From Mogibacterium diversum (lineage in GTDB: Bacteria > Bacillota > Clostridia > Peptostreptococcales > Anaerovoracaceae), in assembly GCF_002998925.1 (NCBI RefSeq), contig NZ_CP027228.1:248001-312000 (forward strand): a DNA stretch of 64,000 nt, read 5' to 3'. The notes under the pieces are model-generated. The model had not been told where the DNA came from and did no database searches. It worked only from the letters and a program-made list of their open reading frames with translations. Both the position numbers and the translations under genes were made by a program. The first letter of the stretch is position 1, and the number at the start of each line of letters is the position of its first letter. Positions 8,113 through 15,454 of this stretch are shown piece by piece.

Positions 8113-8781
8113 ATGGATAAAGTAAAGGTAATTGAAGTAAGGGAAAGCGTTTTTGCAAATAACGATAGAGAGGCGGATAGGGTACGAGAGAAACTAAAAT
8201 CTAAGAAGACATGTTTAATAAATCTAATGTCATCACCTGGTGCTGGTAAGACCACTACTCTTCGCAGGTTAATTGGTGATTTGAGTACTGAAATTTCAAT
8301 TGGGGTAATGGAGGCAGACATCGATTCTACTGTAGATGCGGAGGCTATCGCTGAAACTGGAGCAAAGGCTATACAGATACATACAGGTGGGATGTGTCAC
8401 CTTGACGCTGGAATGACTGAGCAAGGGCTTGATGAGATAGGATATGAAGAGTTTGATCTGTTGGTACTCGAAAATGTTGGCAACCTAGTATGTCCTGCGG
8501 AGTTCGATACCGGTGCCGCTTTCAATATGTCGATTTTATCTGTTCCAGAAGGCCATGATAAACCACTTAAATACCCTCTCATGTACGAGGTGTGTAAAGC
8601 ACTCGTTATTAATAAGGTTGATGTGTTGCCGTATTTTGATTTTGATATGGAAAAATTAATGGAATATGCAACAATGAGAAATCCAAGCATCAAGATATTC
8701 CCCGTTTCTGCTAAGACTGGAGAAGGCTTTGAAGAGCTCGAGGCATGGCTGAAATCTGAAGTAGCAATGTGGAATTCATAA
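8113..8781 (+). CDS. hypB: nickel-incorporation GTPase HypB
   Basis: 222-residue SIMIBI GTPase. The P-loop SSPGAGKTTTL lies near residue 40, followed by the GGMCHLDA metal site near residue 95, NVGNLVCP and the NKVD base-specificity motif. The family's optional N-terminal His-rich nickel-storage stretch is absent, so this is the short delivery form. It completes nickel transfer with HypA using GTP. It is last in the operon and followed by a strong bidirectional terminator. Confidence 0.94.
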   Translation: MDKVKVIEVRESVFANNDREADRVREKLKSKKTCLINLMSSPGAGKTTTLRRLIGDLSTEISIGVMEADIDSTVDAEAIAETGAKAIQIHTGGMCHLDAGMTEQGLDEIGYEEFDLLVLENVGNLVCPAEFDTGAAFNMSILSVPEGHDKPLKYPLMYEVCKALVINKVDVLPYFDFDMEKLMEYATMRNPSIKIFPVSAKTGEGFEELEAWLKSEVAMWNS

Positions 8782-8786
8782 AAAAC

Positions 8787-8823
8787 AGCAGCCCTCAGGA
8801 TATCACATGTGGGCTGCTATTTT
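8787..8823. terminator. bidirectional terminator after hypB
   Basis: AGCAGCCC (8787-8794) pairs with GGGCTGCT (8811-8818), then ATTTTTATTT. The A-run before it serves the convergent reverse-strand gene. Confidence 0.9.
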
Positions 8824-8840
8824 TATTTCTGATTGTGAAG

Positions 8841-9353
8841 CTATCTCTCTATATGCTCGTTAATAATGTCTATATAGCGATCAAGCCTCGGTAATAGTAG
8901 TTTTTGAATAATCTTTTCAAACCTATTACGCGTAGGTATCGCAAATACAAATGTCACAGCTATTAATAAAGCTCCTACTATATAGCATATTATAGCAAGT
9001 GGTAACATTTCTGTAATAATCTGAGCCATGATACCTATCAGGAAAAGAAGACCACTCTCAACAAACAAAAATATTGGTAGTGGAGCCTTATATCCTCTGG
9101 GCTCAGCTTCATATGATAGGTTTGAAGTTCCACCGGACGTCGAAACGATATCGAATTTTAAAGTTTTTATGTTGATCAATAAACCGGAAAGATTTCTACC
9201 TTCGGGAGTTTTTTGCAGAGTCTTTATCGCTTTACGATCTAAAGAATAACTTTGAGGGTTGTCTACCCCTTTGTATGAAAGGAGTCCCTTAAGAGCGATT
9301 TGAACGACTTCGGCTGGAGCGTTAATATTTACATTCCCTTTTAATATATTCAT
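8841..9353 (-). CDS. hypothetical protein with two membrane segments
   Basis: 170 residues, not recognised. Residues 1-85 are a soluble region rich in Ser, Lys and Asn. Two hydrophobic stretches follow at about 90-115 and 118-142 (PLPIFLFVESGLLFLIGIMAQII and the next), then a basic amphipathic tail. The start follows a GGAGT on the reverse strand. It is last of three reverse-strand genes for small membrane proteins and was probably co-transcribed with them. Confidence 0.65.
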   Translation of the reverse strand: MNILKGNVNINAPAEVVQIALKGLLSYKGVDNPQSYSLDRKAIKTLQKTPEGRNLSGLLINIKTLKFDIVSTSGGTSNLSYEAEPRGYKAPLPIFLFVESGLLFLIGIMAQIITEMLPLAIICYIVGALLIAVTFVFAIPTRNRFEKIIQKLLLPRLDRYIDIINEHIER

Positions 9354-9392
9354 TATATATTACTCCTTAAACTTTGATTGCTAAGCAGAGCT

Positions 9393-9863
9393 TTAATTAT
9401 CCTTCTTTTCGCTATACATTAGCCAGATGATAAACGCTATTTCAGCGATTGAAGCTAATACGCCTAAAATCAGAGCTAGGCTTCCGATTACAAGGATAAA
9501 AATGCAGATTAATACTCCAAATATATCCAGGAGCATAGGAATCAAGTAGAGCGCTTGTCTTATCTTTATATCAAAATTATCATTTAAATCAGCTGCGTTA
9601 TTTAAGCATAGTGCTAATACCGTAACGGATGCGATCAATAATAATATAAAGACAAATCCCATGAACATCAGCTTGAATAGCGTAGTTATATCCTGATAGA
9701 AGAAGTAACTATTACCGACTACGATGTCATTTGATATGGATGTTCCTAGGGTAAGATAAAGCACGATACGTATTACTGCGAAACAAATGTATGCTATTAA
9801 CGATCGTTTAATTGACTTTTCTAGCTTTTCTTTCGAATAAAACTTAGTCTCTATGTTTTTCAT
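9393..9863 (-). CDS. hypothetical four-segment membrane protein
   Basis: 156 residues from the ATG at 9863, preceded by AAAAAAGAGAT; an alternative TTG at 9878 would add five residues. There are about four hydrophobic segments with short loops and no catalytic motif. The family is not recognised. It is the middle gene of a three-gene reverse-strand group of small membrane proteins. Confidence 0.65.
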   Translation of the reverse strand: MKNIETKFYSKEKLEKSIKRSLIAYICFAVIRIVLYLTLGTSISNDIVVGNSYFFYQDITTLFKLMFMGFVFILLLIASVTVLALCLNNAADLNDNFDIKIRQALYLIPMLLDIFGVLICIFILVIGSLALILGVLASIAEIAFIIWLMYSEKKDN

Positions 9864-9917
9864 ATCTCTTTTTTGCAAATATCTCTTCAGTTCTAATAAA
9901 TCGCGTTTAAGCTATGA

Positions 9918-10493
9918 TTATGCTTCGGTGTTATCCGAAGTGCTATTGTCTTCAGACTTAACTTCGTAATCGACATCGACAGGTGCAGCTTCAGTTTCTT
10001 GTTCAGCTGGTACAGCCTCTACCTTCTGTACAGGTGCAGCCTGAGTAGAATTATCATTATCAGAAGACTTCTTAAGTTCTGCAACTGCGCCAAAATCAAG
10101 GTTGCTTTCAAAGTTGCTCTCGCCCTGCAGCTTTCTGAACTGGGTGATCGATACTCCGCAGAGAATCCATGTGATAATTCCAAGTACGAGTCCGAGTAAT
10201 GCGAGTATACCGGCTATAACAGCTCCGACGATGAGCAGTATAAATCCGGTGTTCTTACCATGGTTCTTGGTCATAAGTACTGCTGAGCAAATGGTAACTA
10301 CCAATGATACGATGAAGAGACCGATAAGTGTGGCTCTCTGTAAAGTGAACATCTCCATGTAATAACCGCTTAATCCGAAATTAGATGTTAGATACGAGTT
10401 AGTAATTTTAATTACTATAAACGCTACTACTGTGGCGATTATGAGTACGCTGTTGAGAATTATACCTTTCTTTGCAATGCTCTGTTCTGTCAT
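9918..10493 (-). CDS. membrane protein with acidic Ala/Gln/Glu-rich cytoplasmic tail
   Basis: 191 residues from the ATG at 10493, which follows AAGGAA; an upstream start at 10556 lacks support. About three to four transmembrane segments fill residues 8-120. The last 60 residues are low-complexity and acidic (QAAPVQKVEAVPAEQETEAAP), typical of a disordered tail. The gene is not recognised. It heads the three-gene reverse-strand group, so its promoter lies between 10494 and the aldolase promoter. Confidence 0.65.
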   Translation of the reverse strand: MTEQSIAKKGIILNSVLIIATVVAFIVIKITNSYLTSNFGLSGYYMEMFTLQRATLIGLFIVSLVVTICSAVLMTKNHGKNTGFILLIVGAVIAGILALLGLVLGIITWILCGVSITQFRKLQGESNFESNLDFGAVAELKKSSDNDNSTQAAPVQKVEAVPAEQETEAAPVDVDYEVKSEDNSTSDNTEA

Positions 10494-10558
10494 AACTATT
10501 CCTTTCTTAACAAAAAAATATCTACTAAATTGTAACATATTTGAGCAAATGCACATAG

Positions 10559-10587
10559 TTTTTAATCTACATTCTGTGTGTTATAAT
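10559..10587 (+). promoter_or_regulatory. promoter of the aldolase gene
   Basis: TATAAT at 10582-10587, preceded by TGTGTGT, with a T-rich weak -35 (10559-10564) at 17 bases. It is 60 bases upstream of the ATG. Confidence 0.5.
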
Positions 10588-10647
10588 GTAAATTAATCAT
10601 GAGGGTTACGGTCATTTGAAATTCGAACCGAGAAAGGGAGGTTATTA

Positions 10648-11589
10648 ATGGCACTTGTAACAACAACAGAGATGTTTAAGAAAGCATACGATGGAGGATA
10701 TGCTATCGGAGCTTTTAATGTTAATAATATGGAAATTGTACAGGGAATCACCGAAGCTTGTAAGGAGGAGAATTCACCTGTGATACTTCAGGTGTCAAAG
10801 GGTGCTCGCTCTTATGCTAGCCATACTTATCTCATGAAGCTCGTTGAGGCAGCGGTTATGGATTGTCCTGACATTCCAATTGCACTTCACCTTGATCACG
10901 GTCCGGACTTCGAGACTTGTAAGTCATGCATAGATGGTGGGTTTACTTCTGTAATGATTGACGCTTCTTCAAGACCATTTGAAGAGAATATTGAAATTAC
11001 TAAGCAGGTTGTGGATTATGCGCATAAGTATGGCGTTGTAGTTGAAGCTGAGCTTGGCACACTTGCAGGCATTGAAGACGATGTGGTTGTTTCAGCGGAA
11101 GATTCATCATATACTCGACCTGAAGAGGTTGAGGAGTTTGTGCGTAGGACCGGCTGTGATTCACTTGCAATTGCTATAGGAACGAGTCATGGAGCATTTA
11201 AGTTTAAACCGGGTACTAAGCCACAGCTAAGATTTGACGTGCTTCGCGAGTGCGAGAAGAAGCTGCCAGGATTCCCAATAGTACTTCATGGAGCATCGTC
11301 TGTTCCACAGGAGTATGTGCACATGATAAATACTTACGGTGGAGCGATGAAGGATGCGATAGGTGTTCCGGAGGATCAACTAAGAGAAGCTGCTCGTTCG
11401 GCAGTATGCAAGATTAATATAGATTCAGATCTTAGACTAGCGATGACAGGCTCAGTTAGGAAGCATCTTGTTGAGTGCCCTGCAGATTTTGACCCTAGGC
11501 AGTATCTGAAGCCTGCAAGAGCTAATATCAAGGAGCTTGTAAGGCACAAGATTGTAAATGTTCTTGGCTGTTCAGGAAAAGCGCTATAA
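10648..11589 (+). CDS. fba: class II fructose-1,6-bisphosphate aldolase
   Basis: 313 residues. Class II motifs are in order: GAFNVNNMEIVQ near residue 21, the zinc and substrate block LHLDHGPDFETC near residue 79, AELGTLAGIEDDV near residue 132, GTSHGAFKF near 176, and LHGASSVP near 214. It splits fructose 1,6-bisphosphate into DHAP and glyceraldehyde 3-phosphate in glycolysis and runs in reverse for gluconeogenesis. It has an AAAGGGAGG ribosome site and is transcribed alone, with a hairpin downstream. Confidence 0.95.
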   Translation: MALVTTTEMFKKAYDGGYAIGAFNVNNMEIVQGITEACKEENSPVILQVSKGARSYASHTYLMKLVEAAVMDCPDIPIALHLDHGPDFETCKSCIDGGFTSVMIDASSRPFEENIEITKQVVDYAHKYGVVVEAELGTLAGIEDDVVVSAEDSSYTRPEEVEEFVRRTGCDSLAIAIGTSHGAFKFKPGTKPQLRFDVLRECEKKLPGFPIVLHGASSVPQEYVHMINTYGGAMKDAIGVPEDQLREAARSAVCKINIDSDLRLAMTGSVRKHLVECPADFDPRQYLKPARANIKELVRHKIVNVLGCSGKAL

Positions 11590-11619
11590 TACTTGAAAAA
11601 TATCATTTTACGAGGTTAA

Positions 11620-11652
11620 GAGCATTGCGCAGAGCGCAATGCTCTACTATTA
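11620..11652 (+). terminator. hairpin after fba
   Basis: Perfect ten-base stem 11620-11629 with 11635-11644 and a CAGAG loop. The tail TACTATTAT is only partly T-rich, so it may be a leaky terminator. Confidence 0.65.
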
Positions 11653-11695
11653 TAGACATATGAAAAAAATAATTACATTTGTTTAAGAGGTTTAG

Positions 11696-13090
11696 ATGAA
11701 AATAATTTATTTTGACTGCGCGACTGGTATCAGTGGCAATATGGCTATTGGAGCACTTTTAGAGATCTGTGATGGTGAGCAATATTTGAGAGATGAGCTC
11801 GCCAAGCTTGGAGTTCCAGGATATCAATTAAATGTAATTAAGAGGGATTCTCATGGAATTGACGGAACATATGTTGAGGTATTAGAGGCTAATACAGGAA
11901 TACCAGTTGATGCAATACATGATGGGAACAAGAATGTAGGTAGCAGTGCTACTCTGGGGCTCCATCACGGACATACCCATAGTCATCATCACGAGCTTGA
12001 TTCCAGCCCAGAACACCACTCTCATGGTCACTATCACGACCATGAACATGACCACTCTTTAGACAATCACTGTCATAATCATCAAGATGACAACGATAAT
12101 AATCACAATCACAATCATGTTCATAGGACATATGCTGATATTAAGCAAATAATAGAAGGCAGTGGAATTACAGAAGCTGCAAAGGAACTTTCTAGATCCA
12201 TGTTTCAGAAAGTTGCAGCTGCTGAAGCGGCAGTTCATGGTAAGCCGATAGATGAGGTTCATTTCCACGAGGTTGGGGCTATTGATTCGATAGTTGACAT
12301 TGTCAGTGTAGCGATTTTGATGGATTACATAAATCCAGACAGAGTTATATCAAGTGTTGTTTCTGACGGATACGGCACGATTAAGTGTGCGCATGGGGTG
12401 CTAAGCGTTCCAGTGCCGGCAACATCGATGATGTATAAAAATGAAAAGATTAGATTTAAGCAAATCGAAGTTCCAACGGAACTCGTAACACCTACGGGAG
12501 CAGCGATTATATCTACTTTTGCCGAGTCATATGGTCTGATGCCGGAGATGAATCTAAATAAAATAGGTATCGGAGTTGGCAGCCGCAATATCGGTGGACC
12601 TAATACACTTAGGGTTTTTCTCGGAGAAGATGTAACAGCAGATGGCGAGACTCAGAATGATGATATCATAGTTATAAACTCCAATATCGATGATTCAAGT
12701 GGCGAGGACCTCGGATATGTGCTCGAGAAACTTATGGATGCAGGTGCTCTTGATGTTTCATATTCTCCAATCTTTATGAAGAAAAATAGACCTGCGTATA
12801 GGCTCGAAGTTATATGTAGGGCCGAAACTAGAGAGAAACTCAGCGAAATCATCTTTGATGAAACAACTACAATCGGTGTTAGATATTATCCCGTGCAGCG
12901 TGAGGAACTTACGAGGGTTAGAACTCTGGTGGATACTGAGCTAGGGCAGATTGAAGCAAAGCAGGTCTCGACGCCATCTGGGCACACGTACACATATCCG
13001 GAGTACGAGAGCATGAAGGCTATAGCTTCAGAGCTTGGGATATCTATAAAGTCAGTGCGAGCTGCATTTGAGAAGGGATTGAGAGATTGA
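11696..13090 (+). CDS. larC: nickel-pincer cofactor biosynthesis protein LarC
   Basis: 464 residues. The N-terminus MKIIYFDCATGISGNM is the LarC (formerly DUF111) signature. Residues 90-143 are a histidine/aspartate-rich insert with about 22 histidines, the presumed nickel store. The second half has the usual FHEVGAIDSIVDIV and PTGAAI blocks. LarC inserts nickel into the pyridinium dithiocarboxylate mononucleotide cofactor using CTP; LarA and related enzymes use it. The gene is one continuous frame, unlike the frameshifted larC1/larC2 of Lactobacillus plantarum. No larA, larB or larE is in the window. It overlaps the next gene by one base (TGATG). Confidence 0.92.
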   Translation: MKIIYFDCATGISGNMAIGALLEICDGEQYLRDELAKLGVPGYQLNVIKRDSHGIDGTYVEVLEANTGIPVDAIHDGNKNVGSSATLGLHHGHTHSHHHELDSSPEHHSHGHYHDHEHDHSLDNHCHNHQDDNDNNHNHNHVHRTYADIKQIIEGSGITEAAKELSRSMFQKVAAAEAAVHGKPIDEVHFHEVGAIDSIVDIVSVAILMDYINPDRVISSVVSDGYGTIKCAHGVLSVPVPATSMMYKNEKIRFKQIEVPTELVTPTGAAIISTFAESYGLMPEMNLNKIGIGVGSRNIGGPNTLRVFLGEDVTADGETQNDDIIVINSNIDDSSGEDLGYVLEKLMDAGALDVSYSPIFMKKNRPAYRLEVICRAETREKLSEIIFDETTTIGVRYYPVQREELTRVRTLVDTELGQIEAKQVSTPSGHTYTYPEYESMKAIASELGISIKSVRAAFEKGLRD

Positions 13091-13794
13091 TGTATAAAGC
13101 TGCAATTTTTGATATGGATGGAACTATTCTTGATACCATAACGGATCTCAAGGACAGCACCAATCATGCGCTTAAAGTAAACGGGCATAGATGTGATTAC
13201 AATGTGAGAGACGCAGCAAGATTTTTTGGTAGCGGAGTAAAGGTTGCCATGGCTAGGGCGCTAGCGACTGAAGCTGGATACAGCGACGATGAGGTTGATC
13301 TCATAGGTGTCGAGACATCCTATGAGGGTGACGAAGCTGAGCTAGTAGCGGTAATTAACTCATTTGAGGAATGGTACCCTGATCATTGTGATGAGAAGAC
13401 GAAGCCTTTTGAAGGCGTGATCGAAGCGATTAATTATTTGAGGAGTAAAGGGATAAGGACAGCAGTAGTGTCCAACAAGATGCATGAGGCTGCGGTGATT
13501 CTTGCTGATAGATACTTCCCCGGAATTTTCGAATATGTTCAGGGTGTAGATGACAAAATCAGGAGGAAGCCTAATCCAGACGCAACACTTAGGATACTTG
13601 AACTCATGGGTATTGACCAAGATGAGGCAGTGTATATAGGCGATACCGAGGTAGATATCAAAACTGCACATAATGCAGGGTTAAAATGCATAAGTGTCGA
13701 TTGGGGATTTAGAAACAGAAAGTTTTTAGAGAGTGCTAGAGCTAACCTGATTTGCTCCGACATGGAGGCACTGGTTGCAGCTATTACTAAATAG
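13090..13794 (+). CDS. HAD-superfamily phosphatase, phosphoglycolate phosphatase-like
   Basis: 234 residues. HAD motif I is FDMDGTILD (nucleophile Asp9), motif II VVSNK near residue 125, and motif III/IV KPNPDATL with YIGDTEVDIKTA near 185. The length and cap insertion match the Gph/PpaX subfamily, which dephosphorylates phosphoglycolate or pyrophosphate; the substrate cannot be assigned further. Its ATG overlaps the larC stop codon, indicating translational coupling; the ORF could also start one codon earlier at TTG. Confidence 0.85.
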   Translation: MYKAAIFDMDGTILDTITDLKDSTNHALKVNGHRCDYNVRDAARFFGSGVKVAMARALATEAGYSDDEVDLIGVETSYEGDEAELVAVINSFEEWYPDHCDEKTKPFEGVIEAINYLRSKGIRTAVVSNKMHEAAVILADRYFPGIFEYVQGVDDKIRRKPNPDATLRILELMGIDQDEAVYIGDTEVDIKTAHNAGLKCISVDWGFRNRKFLESARANLICSDMEALVAAITK

Positions 13795-13825
13795 CATATA
13801 TTGCTGATAATTTATGGAGGAAAAT

Positions 13826-14314
13826 GTGGGAGCGACTAAGCTGAATTGCACCGGAGAGTGTATGTTTGTCGTAAATAAAAAGGTGTCTAGAGCTAATTCG
13901 TTTAATTTTGTTTGCGACTATGTTCTCATTGGAGATGATAAGGGACCAATAGATGGAGCGCGAATCAACGCTAACGAACAGCTTTACGCAGTGTTATTTT
14001 ACGAAAAGCGCTATTTTATATCTCTTATTGTAAAGAAGCCAACACCATATGCCATTTCTCTAGTGTTCCGGAATAGGGCGGATTACGATGATGTGCTTGC
14101 GCTGCTCGAAATGACTGCTAATGAAACTAGATTTAGCCGCCAGGATTTCAAGATTTCTAGCTATGCGAACAGGATTATTGATAAGCTTCGAGATGGAGTA
14201 GAGCTTGCTATTATGGATGCCGTCGATAAATCCAATGTCACGGTCTGTCCAGAGTGCGGTGTTGAGGTGCAACCTGGAGCTTTGTACTGCATGGAGTGCG
14301 GGGCTGAGCTCTAA
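13826..14314 (+). CDS. hypothetical protein with C-terminal zinc ribbon
   Basis: 162 residues from GTG 13826, chosen because GGAGG (13816-13820) sits five bases before it. The in-frame ATG at 13814 has no ribosome site of its own and would place that GGAGG inside the gene. The body is unrecognised. The C-terminus is a zinc ribbon, CPECG then 10 residues then CMECG. It is probably co-transcribed with larC and the phosphatase. Confidence 0.65.
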   Translation: MGATKLNCTGECMFVVNKKVSRANSFNFVCDYVLIGDDKGPIDGARINANEQLYAVLFYEKRYFISLIVKKPTPYAISLVFRNRADYDDVLALLEMTANETRFSRQDFKISSYANRIIDKLRDGVELAIMDAVDKSNVTVCPECGVEVQPGALYCMECGAEL

Positions 14315-14408
14315 ATATAGAATCATATATGACGATACTAATCGTATATAAAATCTACACTGATGGGATATAGGAGTGCTGCGTAAGGTTTATAGAGAGG
14401 AGACTTAA

Positions 14409-15416
14409 GTGGATAAAGATACAATGATGATGGAGACTTGTCATGCTAGTGACACTAGAATTACTGAAGAAATCGATAAGGATATGAGTGATTTGGCTGA
14501 GCAGCTCCTAGAAGATTATAAGCAGGATCGTGACATCGATGCCATTAGAATGTATGAACTACCTGAGCAGAAAGCCATTAAGGAAATCATTCGTGAGCTG
14601 ATGATGGTGCTTCTTCCAGGATATTATCGTGAGAAATCTTATCGAACTTATAGTGTAGATAAGAAAATTCTTGTCATTCTAGAAGATGTGATGTTCATGA
14701 TGACTAAACAGATAGAAAAAGCCTTACTTCATAGACCAGAGTTTGAAGATGCATGCATAGCGATTAGGCAGGATGAGGCTAAGAAAATTGTAAAATTGTT
14801 TTTTAAGCAGATTCCTAAGATCAGAGAATTTCTTAATACTGATATAATTGCCACATATGACGGAGATCCTGCGGCAAACAGCAAGGATGAAATCGTTCTC
14901 GCGTACCCGGGGCTTTATGCTACAGCTATTTATAGGCTTGCTCATGAGCTTCATGAACTGGATGTTCCGCTAATTCCAAGGATTATGACTGAGTATGCGC
15001 ACAGAAAAACCGGTGTGGATATCCATCCAGGAGCAACGATTGGAAAATACTTCTGTATGGACCATGCAACGGGCGTAGTAATAGGATCAACCTCCGTAAT
15101 CGGCGAACACGTTAAGGTATATCAAGGGGTTACCATAGGTGCTCTTTCTACAAAGGCGGGTCAAAAGCTTCATGGAACAAAGAGGCATCCAACAATTGAG
15201 GACAATGTTACACTGTACTCTGGAGCATCCGTACTAGGTGGAAATACTGTAATCGGAGAGGGTGCTGTAATCGGAGGAAATGCATTCGTAACAAAGTCCG
15301 TAGATCCTCATACGACTGTAACAATTAAGACTCTTGAAATGGTTTATGACAAGCAGTCGCACAAGGCGGGGCAGGAGAAAGAACGTAAGCAGGACGAGTG
15401 GTTTTACGTGATTTAA
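14409..15416 (+). CDS. cysE: serine O-acetyltransferase
   Basis: 335 residues. An all-helical N-terminal region is followed from about residue 190 by the left-handed beta-helix hexapeptide domain (GVDIHPGATIGKYFCMDHATGVVIG, GVTIGALS, TLYSGASVLGGNTVIGEGAVIGGNAF). His214-region HATG matches the acetyl-CoA site. It makes O-acetylserine for cysteine synthesis. The protein is longer than E. coli CysE (about 270). It ends in Ile, the residue that docks in the CysK active site in cysteine synthase complexes, though no cysK is nearby. The GTG start follows GAGAGGAG. Confidence 0.9.
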   Translation: MDKDTMMMETCHASDTRITEEIDKDMSDLAEQLLEDYKQDRDIDAIRMYELPEQKAIKEIIRELMMVLLPGYYREKSYRTYSVDKKILVILEDVMFMMTKQIEKALLHRPEFEDACIAIRQDEAKKIVKLFFKQIPKIREFLNTDIIATYDGDPAANSKDEIVLAYPGLYATAIYRLAHELHELDVPLIPRIMTEYAHRKTGVDIHPGATIGKYFCMDHATGVVIGSTSVIGEHVKVYQGVTIGALSTKAGQKLHGTKRHPTIEDNVTLYSGASVLGGNTVIGEGAVIGGNAFVTKSVDPHTTVTIKTLEMVYDKQSHKAGQEKERKQDEWFYVI

Positions 15417-15454
15417 CCAGATTTATTTATAAGAGAAAATTTTTAGGAGGGAGC

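Noticed and set aside
11949..12131. Short reverse open frame inside the larC His-rich region
   Set aside because: Arises from the CAT-repeat sequence of the insert; no ribosome site and low-complexity product.
11696..13090. Programmed frameshift in larC as in L. plantarum
   Set aside because: The gene is one continuous frame over the full expected length.
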